Shown: positions 17,395-26,066 of the stretch, one piece after another
How the letters are laid out: each line of letters begins with the position of its first letter
How positions within the stretch are numbered: position 1 is the stretch's first letter
Source of the DNA: Arenivirga flava
GTDB lineage: Bacteria; Actinomycetota; Actinomycetes; Actinomycetales; Microbacteriaceae
Length of the DNA: 64,000 bases
Direction: 5' to 3'
Assembly (NCBI RefSeq): GCF_030161575.1
Contig: NZ_BSUL01000001.1
Coordinates: 3,116,655-3,180,654, forward strand
The notes under the pieces: generated by a model
The model's database searches: none
Seen by the model: only the letters and a program-made list of their open reading frames with translations
What the model was told of the DNA's origin: nothing
Made by a program: the position numbers and the translations under genes

Positions 17395-18087
17395 TCAGAC
17401 GAAGAGGTTCGCCCGCTCCAGGTCCTCGGCGAAGTCGACCTCGACCGCGTACAGGTCGGAGATGTCGACCGGCTCGATGCGCACGCCGTCCTGCTCGATG
17501 GCGAGCTCGAGGCCGCGCTCGAAGTAGTCCTGGTCGCCGACGCGGGCCAGCTGGCGCACGAGGGCCGCCTTCTGGTGCGAGGCGATGTAGTTGATGCCCA
17601 CGGCCTCGCCCAGACCGCCCTTGACGGTCTTCGACAGCTCCTTGATGAAGCCCTCGGCGTCGGTCGTGTACTTGACCTCCTCGTCGCTCACCTTGGCGGT
17701 GTTGACGGTCACGAAGGACTGGTCGCGGGCGACGAGCTTGGCCGCGCGGCGCAGCGCCTCGGGGTCGAAGACGACGTCGCCGTTCATCCAGAGCGTGCCG
17801 CCACTGCCGCCGGCGCGCAGCGCGCGCAGCAGGCTCTTCGACGTGTTCGTCTGGTCGTACTCCTCGTTGTAGACGAAGTCGGCGTCGGGGAACGCCTCGA
17901 CGATGTGCTCGAGCTTGTAGCCGACCACGATGGTGACCTTGGCGTCCGCGCCGAAGGCGGCGTGGATGTTGTCGAACTGCTGCTGCATGATGGTGCGGCC
18001 GTCGCTGAGCTCGGTCAGCGGCTTCGGCAGCGAACGGCCGAGGCGGCTGCCCATCCCGGCGGCGAGGATGACGATCTGCGTGCTCAC
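17395..18087 (-). CDS. sugar/alcohol-phosphate nucleotidyltransferase (NTP_transferase, LicC/phosphocholine cytidylyltransferase-like)
   Basis: A 230-residue enzyme from GTG 18087, with GGAGG upstream. The N terminus QIVILAAGMGSRLGRSLPKP is the nucleotide-binding signature of the NTP-transferase family. WMNGDVVFD supplies the metal-binding Asp, and VNTAKVSDEEVKYTTDAEGF resembles LicC and CTP-type alcohol-phosphate activators. Such enzymes charge a phospho-alcohol or sugar-phosphate as a CDP or UDP donor. Lying next to the TagGH-like exporter, it probably supplies an activated precursor for the same wall polymer. The exact substrate (choline-, glycerol- or sugar-phosphate) cannot be decided from sequence. 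Confidence 0.85.
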   Translation of the reverse strand: MSTQIVILAAGMGSRLGRSLPKPLTELSDGRTIMQQQFDNIHAAFGADAKVTIVVGYKLEHIVEAFPDADFVYNEEYDQTNTSKSLLRALRAGGSGGTLWMNGDVVFDPEALRRAAKLVARDQSFVTVNTAKVSDEEVKYTTDAEGFIKELSKTVKGGLGEAVGINYIASHQKAALVRQLARVGDQDYFERGLELAIEQDGVRIEPVDISDLYAVEVDFAEDLERANLFV

Positions 18088-18304
18088 GTGGAGTACCTCC
18101 CTGATACGTCGTGAATGCGGGAGGGACATGGCGGCGTCGTTCGCTCGCCATTCACCCGCAGGTGGCTTGCTAGACACGACGACGTGCCTCCTCGATCATG
18201 ACAGAGCGCCTGCGATTCCGCGGTGAAGCGCTTGCTCTGTGGCCAATTCGTGACCCGCGCTCCAACCTCCCGGCGGCGTCCTCGGCCGTTGGTACGGTGG
18301 TGCG

Positions 18305-19537
18305 GTGGAGTCGAAGAATACCCCCGAACTGGGCACGGATGCCGAGTTTCCTGTGAACGCGCAGGAACCGGTTGCGGAGACCTCCGGCAGCGACCCCGAA
18401 CCCTCCTCGGAGGAGTCGGCTCCCGCGAAGCCCGCGCGGGCGCCGCGCAAGCCCGTCGCGCGCAAGCCGACGACGAAGCCGGCCGGGGCGGCCGCGACGG
18501 ACGCGCCGGTCGATGAGACCGAGCTGCCGGGAGCCGCTGCGGCCGCGACGAAGCCCTCGACCGCCGCGCGCAAGCCCGCCGCGGCGAAGGCGACGGCCGG
18601 GACGACCGGTGCCAAGCGACCCGCCGCGCGCAAGACGGCTGCCGCGAAGACGACCGCGGGAGCGAAGACGCCTGCGGAGACGCCTGCAGCCGCGAAGAAG
18701 CCCGCCGCCGCGAAGAAGCCCGCCGCACGCAAGCCCGCTGCCCGCAAGCAGCCCGCGCCGCCGCCGGCGCCGCCGAAGCCCGTGGTGCTGCAGGTCAGCG
18801 GTCTCGAGAAGCGATTCGGCCAGAAGGTCGCCGTCGCCGGGATCGACCTCGAGGTGCGCGAGGGCTCCATCTACGGCGTGGTCGGCCCCAACGGCGCAGG
18901 CAAGACGACGACGCTCTCGATGGCCACGGGACTGCTCCGTCCTGATGCGGGCGCCGTGACCGTCCACGGCGCCGACGTCTGGGGCGACCCCGAGAAGGCC
19001 AAGCGCAACATGGGCGTGCTGCCCGACCGGCTGCGGCTCTTCGACCGCCTCACCGGTGCGCAGCTGCTGCACTACTCCGGCGTGCTGCGCGGGCTCGACG
19101 TCGCCGAGGTGCGCCGGCGCAGCGCCGACCTCGTCGCAGCCTTCGGCCTCGAGGAGGCGACGGGCCGGCTCGTCACCGACTACTCCGCCGGCATGACCAA
19201 GAAGATCGCCCTGGCGTGCGCGATGATCCACTCGCCGCGCCTGCTCGTCCTCGACGAGCCCTTCGAGTCGGTCGACCCGGTCTCGGCGGCGAACGTCACC
19301 GAGATCCTGCAGCGGTACGTGGCCAGCGGCGGCACGGTGGTGCTGTCGAGCCACAGCATGGACCTCATCCAGCGCGTCTGCGACACGGTCGCGGTGGTCG
19401 TCGACGGCCACATCCTGGCCTCCGGGCCGGTCGACGAGGTGCGCGCGGGCGCGACCCTCGAGGAGCGCTTCGTCGAACTGGCGGGCGGACGCAAGGCAGC
19501 GGAGGGCATGGAGTGGTTGCACACCTTCTCCGACTGA
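18305..19537 (+). CDS. ABC transporter ATPase with long histone-H1-like N-terminal tail
   Basis: A 410-residue protein that starts at GTG 18305, six bases after TACGGT (leaderless). Residues 1-155 form a low-complexity tail rich in Ala, Lys and Pro with repeated AAKKPAA and RKPAA blocks, like histone H1 or the tail of mycobacterial HupB. The ATPase domain follows: Walker A GPNGAGKTTT, signature YSAGMTKKIALA, Walker B LLVLDEPFESVDP and switch VVLSSHSM. The next gene, overlapping by 25 bases, encodes the membrane partner. The core resembles ATPases of ABC-2-like exporters of unknown substrate. The basic tail could bind nucleic acid or acidic lipid; this is inference. Confidence 0.88.
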   Translation: MESKNTPELGTDAEFPVNAQEPVAETSGSDPEPSSEESAPAKPARAPRKPVARKPTTKPAGAAATDAPVDETELPGAAAAATKPSTAARKPAAAKATAGTTGAKRPAARKTAAAKTTAGAKTPAETPAAAKKPAAAKKPAARKPAARKQPAPPPAPPKPVVLQVSGLEKRFGQKVAVAGIDLEVREGSIYGVVGPNGAGKTTTLSMATGLLRPDAGAVTVHGADVWGDPEKAKRNMGVLPDRLRLFDRLTGAQLLHYSGVLRGLDVAEVRRRSADLVAAFGLEEATGRLVTDYSAGMTKKIALACAMIHSPRLLVLDEPFESVDPVSAANVTEILQRYVASGGTVVLSSHSMDLIQRVCDTVAVVVDGHILASGPVDEVRAGATLEERFVELAGGRKAAEGMEWLHTFSD

Positions 19538-21087
19538 GGCTCAGCCTCTTCGCGAACAACTTCAAGCGGTCCCCGTGGCAGGTCGTCGGCCTGGTCGTCG
19601 GCCTGCTCTACGGCGGCATCATGGCGGTCGTGCTGCTCGGCGGTCTCATCGCGCTGCGCTTCGCGCCGCTCGACATCGCCCGGCCCGCGGTGGTGCTCGG
19701 CGGTGCGCTCGTGCTGATCGGCGCGCTCGTCGTGCCGCTGCTGATGGGCAGCGACGACGACCTCGATCCGCGTCGCTTCGCGCTCTTCGGCATCCCGCTC
19801 GACCGGCTGGTGCGCGGGCTGTTCCTCGCCGGGCTGGTCGCGATCCCGTCCGTCGTGCTGGCGCTGGCCGGGATCGCGCAGATCGTCACCTGGAGCCGCG
19901 ATCCGCTCGCCCTGGCGCTCGCCATCCCGGTCGCGGCGCTCGTGCCGCTCGCCTGGGTGCTGGGTGCGCGGCTCACGACGAGCATCGCCTCGCTCTTCCT
20001 CTCCACCCGCCGCGCCCGCGAGTGGACCGGCATCATCGCACTGCTGCTCGTCCTGATGGTCTCGCCCGTGTTCGTGCTGCTCGGCCAGGTCGACTGGTCG
20101 GAGGACGGCGCGGATGTGGTGAGCCTGCTCGCATCCATCGCCGGGTGGACGCCGTTCGGCGCGGTCTGGGCGGCTCCCGCCGACGCTGCCGCGGGACTCG
20201 TCGGGCCGGCGCTGCTGAAGCTGCTGATCGGCCTCGCGTACGTGGCGCTGCTCTGGTTCGGCTGGCGCGCGATGGTGGCTCGGATGCTCTCGGCCCCGGA
20301 CCACGAGGGGGCGGCGAAGGAGTACTCGGGCCTCGGCTGGTTCGATCGCATGCCCGGCACCCCGACCGGGGTCATCGCCGCGCGCAGCTTCGTCTACTGG
20401 CTGCGCGACCCGCGCTACCGGGCCTCCCTGCTGGTGCTGCCGATCGTGCCGATCGTGATGATCGTGCCGCTGGCCGTGTCGGGCGTGTCCACGGAGGTGC
20501 TCGCGCTCATCCCGGTGCCGATGATCGCGCTGTTCCTCGGCTGGAGCCTGCACGACGATGTCGCCTTCGACAGCACCGCGTTCTGGATGCACGTGGCCTC
20601 CAACGTGACCGGTCGCGCCGATCGCTTCGGTCGCCTCGTGCCCGCCCTGACGATCGGCCTGCCGGTCGTGCTCCTCGGTTCGGTCGTGAGCGCTTGGGTG
20701 CACGGCGACTGGTCGGTGCTCGGCTCGATCCTGGGCGTGAGCCTGTTCACGCTGCTGTGGGGTCTGGGGCTGTCGAGCGTCATGTCGGCGGCGTTCCCGT
20801 ACCCGGTGGTGCGCCCCGGCGACAACCCGTTCACGCAGCCGCAGTCCGGCGGCGGACTGACGGCGCTGCTGCAGTCGCTCACGTTCCTCGGCACCCTCGT
20901 GGCCGCGGTGCCGGTCATCGTGCTCGCCGCGCTCGGACTGTTCCTCGACCCCGGCTGGCACGTGGCGGCGCTCATCGTCGGCGCGGTGCTCGGCGGCGCG
21001 TCCCTCGTCGGCGGCGTGGTCTGGGGAGCGCGCATCTTCGAGCGCCGCGCGCCCGAGCTGCTCGCGTTCACGATCAAGCACGACTGA
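19513..21087 (+). CDS. large multi-pass ABC transporter permease subunit
   Basis: A 524-residue integral membrane protein with about 12 hydrophobic helices. The start at GTG 19513 is inside the end of the ATPase gene, so the two are translationally coupled. Recognisable stretches include WQVVGLVVGLLYGGIMAVVL near the N terminus and LAWVLGARLTTSIASLFLSTRRARE. The size and even spread of helices suggest a fused or duplicated exporter membrane domain rather than a standard six-helix subunit. It presumably forms the channel for the tail-bearing ATPase at 18305. The substrate is unknown, and no extracellular binding domain is seen. Confidence 0.85.
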   Translation: MVAHLLRLRLSLFANNFKRSPWQVVGLVVGLLYGGIMAVVLLGGLIALRFAPLDIARPAVVLGGALVLIGALVVPLLMGSDDDLDPRRFALFGIPLDRLVRGLFLAGLVAIPSVVLALAGIAQIVTWSRDPLALALAIPVAALVPLAWVLGARLTTSIASLFLSTRRAREWTGIIALLLVLMVSPVFVLLGQVDWSEDGADVVSLLASIAGWTPFGAVWAAPADAAAGLVGPALLKLLIGLAYVALLWFGWRAMVARMLSAPDHEGAAKEYSGLGWFDRMPGTPTGVIAARSFVYWLRDPRYRASLLVLPIVPIVMIVPLAVSGVSTEVLALIPVPMIALFLGWSLHDDVAFDSTAFWMHVASNVTGRADRFGRLVPALTIGLPVVLLGSVVSAWVHGDWSVLGSILGVSLFTLLWGLGLSSVMSAAFPYPVVRPGDNPFTQPQSGGGLTALLQSLTFLGTLVAAVPVIVLAALGLFLDPGWHVAALIVGAVLGGASLVGGVVWGARIFERRAPELLAFTIKHD

Positions 21088-21146
21088 CCTGTCGTTTGCG
21101 CCGCCGTCCCCGCCGTGCGCGGGCGCCGAGGCTTATCATCGAGGGC

Positions 21147-21410
21147 ATGAGCAGCAACGAGCCGACCGGCGGTGGCACCGACGTCCTGGACCGCGAGCTC
21201 GAGGAGCTCCTGAACCAGGAGGCCATCGAGCCGGGCGACCACGAGCGCTTCTCGCACTACGTGCCGAAGGACAAGATCCTCGAGTCCGCGATGACCGGCA
21301 AGCCGGTGCGCGCGCTCTGCGGCAAGAAGTGGACCCCGGGGCGCGACCCGGAGAAGTTCCCGGTCTGCCCGGCCTGCAAGAAGGTCTACGAGAAGATGAA
21401 GGCCGAGTAG
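21147..21410 (+). CDS. DUF3039 zinc-ribbon-like small protein
   Basis: An 87-residue protein typical of the actinobacterial DUF3039 family. The N-terminal half is acidic ([17 protein letters not shown]), and the C terminus has [16 protein letters not shown] followed by CPACKK, a C...CxxC arrangement that could bind zinc. The function of the family is unknown. ATG 21147 follows a TATCAT -10 box by seven bases, so the transcript is probably leaderless. A strong hairpin lies just downstream. Confidence 0.88.
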   Translation: MSSNEPTGGGTDVLDRELEELLNQEAIEPGDHERFSHYVPKDKILESAMTGKPVRALCGKKWTPGRDPEKFPVCPACKKVYEKMKAE

Positions 21411-21424
21411 CACTCGGCCGCACC

Positions 21425-21456
21425 ACGAAGGGCTCCGCCGCGGCGGGGCCCTTCGT
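21425..21456 (+). terminator. hairpin after the DUF3039 gene
   Basis: ACGAAGGGC (21425-21433) pairs exactly with GCCCTTCGT (21448-21456), and the inner TCCGC/GCGGG bases extend the stem. Confidence 0.7.
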
Positions 21457-21594
21457 CATTCCGGGGCGGCGCATTCGGCCCGGCTTCGGGCGGGCCCGGG
21501 AACCAGCCGCGCCCCCGGCCGCGTCCGCGGCACGGGCGCCGCGCATCCGCGCGCCGCGCATCCGCTCGCCCAGCTGGCAAACCGGCACCAGTTC

Positions 21595-21705
21595 CCAAAT
21601 GACGGAGATTCGAGCGGATGCACGCCTCATCCAGCCCGGAAGTGCTCGAAATCAAGCCCTAAGGCTTGTTGCCGCCGATCGAGCGCCCGACAGTTCCGTC
21701 ATTTG
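21595..21705. repeat. 12-bp spaced inverted repeat
   Basis: CCAAATGACGGA at 21595-21606 and TCCGTCATTTGG at 21694-21705 are perfect complements 87 bases apart. The arms are AT-richer than their surroundings. This could be the ends of a small non-autonomous element or the stem of an RNA. Confidence 0.5.
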
Positions 21706-21710
21706 GCACA

Positions 21711-21774
21711 GGGGAGCTGGGGGCCGGGAAGCTGGGGGCCGGGAAGCTGGGGGCTGGGGGCTGGGGGCTGGGAG
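21711..21774. repeat. G-rich tandem repeat of about 15 bases
   Basis: Three units resembling GGGAAGCTGGGGGCC are followed by shorter GGGGGCT units. The G runs could form a quadruplex, and such tracts are prone to copy-number change. Confidence 0.6.
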
Positions 21775-21828
21775 CAGAGTGCGGAGGCGGGGAGCAGCTT
21801 GGCGGCGAGCAGCGGGGATCGGGGTGCG

Positions 21829-23127
21829 TCAGTCGATGAGGGTGGGGATGCCGGCCTCGTCGCTGCGGCCGATGCGCAGCGCCTCGCGGGGGAGCTCGCC
21901 CATCGCGTAGGCGTGGTGGGCGCGGGCCGCCGTGACGCCCGCCGGGCCGGTCCAGCGCTCGTCGACGGCGCCATCGACGACGAGCGGCACGAGCAGCTCG
22001 CGGGCGCGCTCGGGCGGCAGCCCCCGGGTGCGCACGATCTCGGCGATGGCGGTGCCCCGCGCATCCGTCTGCCGCCAGGCGCGCTTGCGCCCGCCGACGC
22101 TGGCCTTCGAGGCGCTGCGCTTCGCCACGGGCACCCAGGCGCCGTCGTCGTCGACGTGCGCGACCAGCTTGTAGACCATGCCCGCGGTCGGGGCTCCCGA
22201 GCCCGTCACGAGCGACGTGCCCACGCCGTAGGAATCGACGGGGGCGGCGCGGAGCGCGCCGATGGTCGCCTCGTCGAGGTCGTTGGTGACGGTGATACGG
22301 GTGCCGGTGGCGCCGAGCCCGTCGAGCTGGGCGCGCACCTCGGCGACGAGCGCGGGCAGGTCGCCGCTGTCGAGGCGCACCGCGCCGAGGCCGGTGCCGG
22401 CGACGCGCACGGCGGTCTCGACGCCCTGGCGCACGTCGTAGGTGTCGACCAGCAGCGTGGTGCCGGGGCCGAGCGCCTCGACCTGGGCGCGGAACGCCTG
22501 CTCCTCGCTGTCGTGCAGCAGCGTGAAGGCGTGCGCCGCGGTGCCCATGGTGGGCACGCCCCAGGCGCGACCGGCCTCGAGGTTGCTGGTCGCCGAGAAG
22601 CCGGCGATGTACGCGGCGCGCGATGCGGCCACGGCGGAGACCTCGCCCGTGCGGCGCGAGCCCATCTCGCTGAGCGGGCGGCCGTCGGCGACCGACACCA
22701 TCCGTGCCGCGGCGGCGGCGACCGCGCTGTCGTGGTTGAGGATGCTGAGGATCACCGTCTCGAGCAGCACCGTCTCGGCGAAGCCGCCCTCGAGCACGAG
22801 GATGGGGGAGTTCGGGAAGAAGGGCTCGCCCTCGCGGTAGCCGTGCACCGTGCCGGTGAAGCGGTAGTCGGCGAGCCAGGCGAGGGTCGCCGGCGTGACG
22901 ACGTTCTCGCGCTCCAGCCAACCGAGCTCCTCGTCGCCGAAGCGGAAGTCGCGGATCGCGTCGAGCATGCGGCCGGTCCCGGCGACGACGCCGTAGCGGC
23001 GACCGTTCGGCAGCGAGCGGGCGAACACCTCGAAGACGCTGCGGCGGTGCGCGGTGCCGGCGCGCAGGGCGGCATCGACCATCGTCAGCTCGTAGCGGTC
23101 GGTGAGGAAAGCGGTCGTGCCGGTCAC
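21829..23127 (-). CDS. pncB: nicotinate phosphoribosyltransferase
   Basis: A 432-residue enzyme of NAD salvage: nicotinate + PRPP (+ ATP) gives nicotinate mononucleotide. The N terminus [18 protein letters not shown] and the later [14 protein letters not shown] contain the family motifs, with the active-site His in the latter. [15 protein letters not shown], then [16 protein letters not shown], and [19 protein letters not shown] are also diagnostic. The length is normal. It starts at GTG 23127. On the minus strand TAGGCT lies six bases before that GTG, which fits a leaderless start. It is divergent from murI, with their promoters back to back in an 81-base gap. Confidence 0.93.
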   Translation of the reverse strand: MTGTTAFLTDRYELTMVDAALRAGTAHRRSVFEVFARSLPNGRRYGVVAGTGRMLDAIRDFRFGDEELGWLERENVVTPATLAWLADYRFTGTVHGYREGEPFFPNSPILVLEGGFAETVLLETVILSILNHDSAVAAAAARMVSVADGRPLSEMGSRRTGEVSAVAASRAAYIAGFSATSNLEAGRAWGVPTMGTAAHAFTLLHDSEEQAFRAQVEALGPGTTLLVDTYDVRQGVETAVRVAGTGLGAVRLDSGDLPALVAEVRAQLDGLGATGTRITVTNDLDEATIGALRAAPVDSYGVGTSLVTGSGAPTAGMVYKLVAHVDDDGAWVPVAKRSASKASVGGRKRAWRQTDARGTAIAEIVRTRGLPPERARELLVPLVVDGAVDERWTGPAGVTAARAHHAYAMGELPREALRIGRSDEAGIPTLID

Positions 23128-23208
23128 CGCGCCAGCCTAGCCATCCGCGCCGGGGGCCCATCCCATCCGGGCGGGACGGCCAGGCGCCCCGCACTAGACT
23201 CGACCCCC

Positions 23209-24039
23209 GTGAACGATGCGCCGATCGGAGTCTTCGACTCGGGAGTGGGCGGCCTGACGGTCGCCCGGGCGATCATCGACCAGCGGCCGAACGAGAGCAT
23301 CCTCTACGTCGGCGACACCGCGCACTCGCCGTACGGGCCGAAGCCCATCGCCGAGGTGCGCCGCTACGCGCTCGAGGTGCTCGACGACCTCGTCGCCCAG
23401 GGCGTGAAGCTGCTCGTCATCGCCTGCAACACCGCCAGCGCCGCCATGCTGCGCGACGCGCGCGAGCGCTACGACGTGCCCGTCGTCGAGGTCATCCAGC
23501 CCGCCGTGCGCCGCGCCGTGAAGACCACCCGCAACGGGCGGGTCGGCGTGATCGCGACCGCCGGCACCATCGGCTCGCGCGCCTACGACGACGCCTTCGC
23601 CGCCGCCCCGCACCTCGAGCTCTTCTCGAACGCCTGCCCGCGCTTCGTCGAGTTCGTGGAGGCCGGCGTCACGAGCGGGCCCGAGCTGCTCGCCGCCGCC
23701 GAGGAGTACCTGGCACCGCTGCGCGCCGCCGACGTCGACACCCTCGTGCTCGGCTGCACGCACTACCCCTACCTCAAGGGCGCGATCTCCTACGTGATGG
23801 GTGAGGACGTGACGCTCGTCTCGAGCGACGTCGAGACCGCCAACGATGTGTACCGCGTGCTCGCCGACCGCCGCATCGAGCGCACCGCCTCGACGCCGCC
23901 GACCTACCGCTTCCGCGCCACCGGCGAGAGCGAGGACGAGTTCCTGCGCCTCGCGCACCGCTTCCTCGGCCCCGAGGTGAACACGGTGTCGCTGGTGGAG
24001 ACCGGCGCGATCGCCCTGCCGCGCGACCTGCGCGCCTGA
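23209..24039 (+). CDS. murI: glutamate racemase
   Basis: A 276-residue enzyme that converts L-glutamate to D-glutamate for peptidoglycan. The N terminus [18 protein letters not shown] is the MurI signature, and the two catalytic cysteines are Cys73 in IACNTASA and Cys183 in LGCTHYP. The start is GTG 23209, eight bases after a -10-like TAGACT (23195-23200), so translation is probably leaderless. Length and motifs are complete. murI, rph and rdgB follow each other on the same strand, an arrangement common in Actinobacteria. Confidence 0.95.
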   Translation: MNDAPIGVFDSGVGGLTVARAIIDQRPNESILYVGDTAHSPYGPKPIAEVRRYALEVLDDLVAQGVKLLVIACNTASAAMLRDARERYDVPVVEVIQPAVRRAVKTTRNGRVGVIATAGTIGSRAYDDAFAAAPHLELFSNACPRFVEFVEAGVTSGPELLAAAEEYLAPLRAADVDTLVLGCTHYPYLKGAISYVMGEDVTLVSSDVETANDVYRVLADRRIERTASTPPTYRFRATGESEDEFLRLAHRFLGPEVNTVSLVETGAIALPRDLRA

Positions 24040-24084
24040 CCCGACCCTCCGCATCCGTCCATCCCCTCGAGAAGGAGCACCCCC

Positions 24085-24816
24085 ATGAGCGAGACCCGCG
24101 TCGACGGCCGCAGCAACGACCAGCTGCGCCCCATCACGATCGAGCGCGGCTGGAGCGCCCAGGCCGAGGGCAGCGCGCTCATCAGCTTCGGCGGCACGAA
24201 GGTGCTGTGCACCGCCAGCTTCACGAACGGCGTGCCGCGCTGGATGGCCGGCAAGGGCAAGGGCTGGGTGACGGCCGAGTACTCGATGCTGCCGCGATCG
24301 ACGAACGAGCGGATGCAGCGCGAGAGCATCAAGGGCAAGGTCGGCGGCCGCACCCACGAGATCAGCCGGCTCATCGGCCGCAGCCTGCGCGCCGCCGTCG
24401 ACATGAAGGCGCTCGGCGAGAACACCATCGTCATCGACTGCGACGTGCTGCAGGCGGACGGCGGCACCCGCACCGCCGCGATCACCGGCGCCTTCGTCGC
24501 GCTCGTCGACGCCATCGAGTGGGGCCGCGAGAAGAAGTTCATCGGGCAGAAGGCGCAGGCGATCGTCGACAGCATCCAGGCGGTCTCCGTCGGCATCATC
24601 GATGGCACGCCGATGCTCGACCTCGCCTACACCGAGGACGTGCGCGCGGAGACCGACATGAACGTCGTCATGACCGGCCGCGGTCTCTTCATCGAGGTGC
24701 AGGGCACGGCCGAGGGCGCGCCCTTCGACCGCGAGGAGCTGAACGCGCTGCTCGAGCTCGGCACCGTCGGCAACGCCGAGCTGGCCCGCATCCAGGCCGA
24801 GGTGCTCGAGCAGTGA
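24085..24816 (+). CDS. rph: ribonuclease PH
   Basis: A 243-residue phosphate-dependent 3'-to-5' exoribonuclease that trims tRNA 3' ends. Family motifs are clear: [19 protein letters not shown] at the N terminus, [20 protein letters not shown] and [20 protein letters not shown]. An AGAAGGAG ribosome-binding site precedes ATG 24085. The last bases overlap the rdgB start as GTGA, so the pair is co-translated. Confidence 0.95.
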   Translation: MSETRVDGRSNDQLRPITIERGWSAQAEGSALISFGGTKVLCTASFTNGVPRWMAGKGKGWVTAEYSMLPRSTNERMQRESIKGKVGGRTHEISRLIGRSLRAAVDMKALGENTIVIDCDVLQADGGTRTAAITGAFVALVDAIEWGREKKFIGQKAQAIVDSIQAVSVGIIDGTPMLDLAYTEDVRAETDMNVVMTGRGLFIEVQGTAEGAPFDREELNALLELGTVGNAELARIQAEVLEQ

Positions 24817-25403
24817 GCACCGTCGTGCTCGCCACGCACAACCAGCACAAGGTGCGCGAGCTGGGCGAGATCCTCGGCCCGCAGCTCGGCGGCATCGAGC
24901 TCGTCGCCTACGACGGCCCCGCCCCGGTCGAGGACGGGCTGAGCTTCACGGCGAACGCGTTCATCAAGGCCCGCGCCGCGGCGGCGCACACCGGGCTGCC
25001 GGCCCTCGCCGACGACTCGGGCATCTGCGTCGACGTGCTGGGCGGCTCGCCCGGCATCTTCTCGGCGCGCTGGGGCGGCCCGGCGCGCGACGCCGACGCG
25101 AACCTGGAACTGCTGCTCTGGCAGCTCGCCGACGTGGCCGACGAGCATCGCGGCGCGCAGTTCGCCTGCGCGGCGGCGCTCGTGCTGCCCGACGGCCGCG
25201 AGCACGTGGAGGAGTCGCGCTGGCGCGGGAGCATCCTGCGCGAGCGCACCGGTGCGGGCGGGCACGGCTACGACCCGATCTTCCGCCCCGAGGGCTCCGC
25301 GATCTCGGCCGCCGAGATGACCGCCGCCGAGAAGAACGCGGTCTCGCACCGCACGCAGGCGTTCAGCGCCCTGCTGCCGACCCTGCGCGAGCTGCTCGGC
25401 TGA
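24813..25403 (+). CDS. rdgB: XTP/dITP diphosphatase (non-canonical purine NTP pyrophosphatase)
   Basis: A 196-residue Ham1/RdgB-family enzyme that removes dITP, XTP and dUTP-like nucleotides from the pool. The motifs are [19 protein letters not shown] (substrate loop), [25 protein letters not shown], and the C-terminal [12 protein letters not shown] and SHRTQAF. It starts at GTG 24813 overlapping the rph stop by four bases. The length is standard. Confidence 0.95.
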   Translation: MSTVVLATHNQHKVRELGEILGPQLGGIELVAYDGPAPVEDGLSFTANAFIKARAAAAHTGLPALADDSGICVDVLGGSPGIFSARWGGPARDADANLELLLWQLADVADEHRGAQFACAAALVLPDGREHVEESRWRGSILRERTGAGGHGYDPIFRPEGSAISAAEMTAAEKNAVSHRTQAFSALLPTLRELLG

Positions 25404-25463
25404 GCGCTCCTGCGCGCCGCCCCCTGCGGCGCGTGGCCGGGCGCGGTCGCTCGCCCCGCCGGC

Positions 25464-26066
25464 TCAGAGCCAGCTGCGCTCGCGGGCGACCCGCGCCGCC
25501 TGGTGTCGTGAGCTGGTGCCCGTCTTGCCCATCGCGCTCGAGAGGTAGTTGCGCACGGTGCCGCCCGCGAGGTGCAGGCGCGCGCCGATCTCGCGTACCG
25601 AGTAGCCCTCCACGGTGAGCCGCAGCGCGTCGAGCTCGCGCTCGGTGAGCGGGCAGTCGTCCATCATCGCCGCCGCGGAGATCTCGCTGTCGATGTAGCG
25701 CTGGCCGCCGTGCACGCGCTCGACGACCTCGGCGAGCTGCGCCGGGTCGATCGACTTCGACACGAAGCCGCGCACGCCCGCGCCGAGGGCCCGCTTGAGC
25801 AGGCCCGGCCGCCCGTGCCGGGTGAGCAGCACGATCGCGCGGTCCGGGAACGCCTGCAGGATGCGGGTGGTCGCCTCGATGCCGTCCATTCGCGGCATCT
25901 CCATGTCGAGCAGCACGACATCCGGTCGGTGCTCGGCGTCGAGGGCGACCGCATCCGCTCCGTTGTCGGCCTGGGCGACGACCTCGATCTGGCCCTCCAG
26001 CTCCAGCAGGGCGCCGATGGCACCGCGCAGCAGGTTCTCGTCGTCGGCGAGCAGCACCCGGATCAT
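25464..26066 (-). CDS. NarL/FixJ-family response regulator
   Basis: A 200-residue two-component regulator. The receiver domain has the acidic pair Asp8-Asp9 (LLADDEN), the phospho-acceptor Asp54 in VVLLDMEMPRMDG, and a C-terminal LuxR-type helix-turn-helix at about 140-195 (LTERELDALRLTVEGYSVRE). Its start overlaps the stop of the sensor-kinase gene by four bases. It probably controls the divergent ABC exporter at 27345. A matching 16-base site also lies upstream of the exporter at 9431, so it may control both. This assembly resembles LiaRS/DesR-type envelope-stress systems of Gram-positive bacteria. Confidence 0.92.
   Translation of the reverse strand: MIRVLLADDENLLRGAIGALLELEGQIEVVAQADNGADAVALDAEHRPDVVLLDMEMPRMDGIEATTRILQAFPDRAIVLLTRHGRPGLLKRALGAGVRGFVSKSIDPAQLAEVVERVHGGQRYIDSEISAAAMMDDCPLTERELDALRLTVEGYSVREIGARLHLAGGTVRNYLSSAMGKTGTSSRHQAARVARERSWL

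Larger units (their letters stand above)
21411..21828. other. 418-base gene-free region with terminator, spaced inverted repeat and tandem repeat
   Basis: No convincing gene lies here. The region holds the hairpin at 21425-21456, three copies of the GCGGATGC octamer, the 12-bp spaced inverted repeat 21595-21705 and a G-rich tandem repeat at 21711-21774. The frame that crosses the tandem repeat is composition-driven. Confidence 0.6.
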
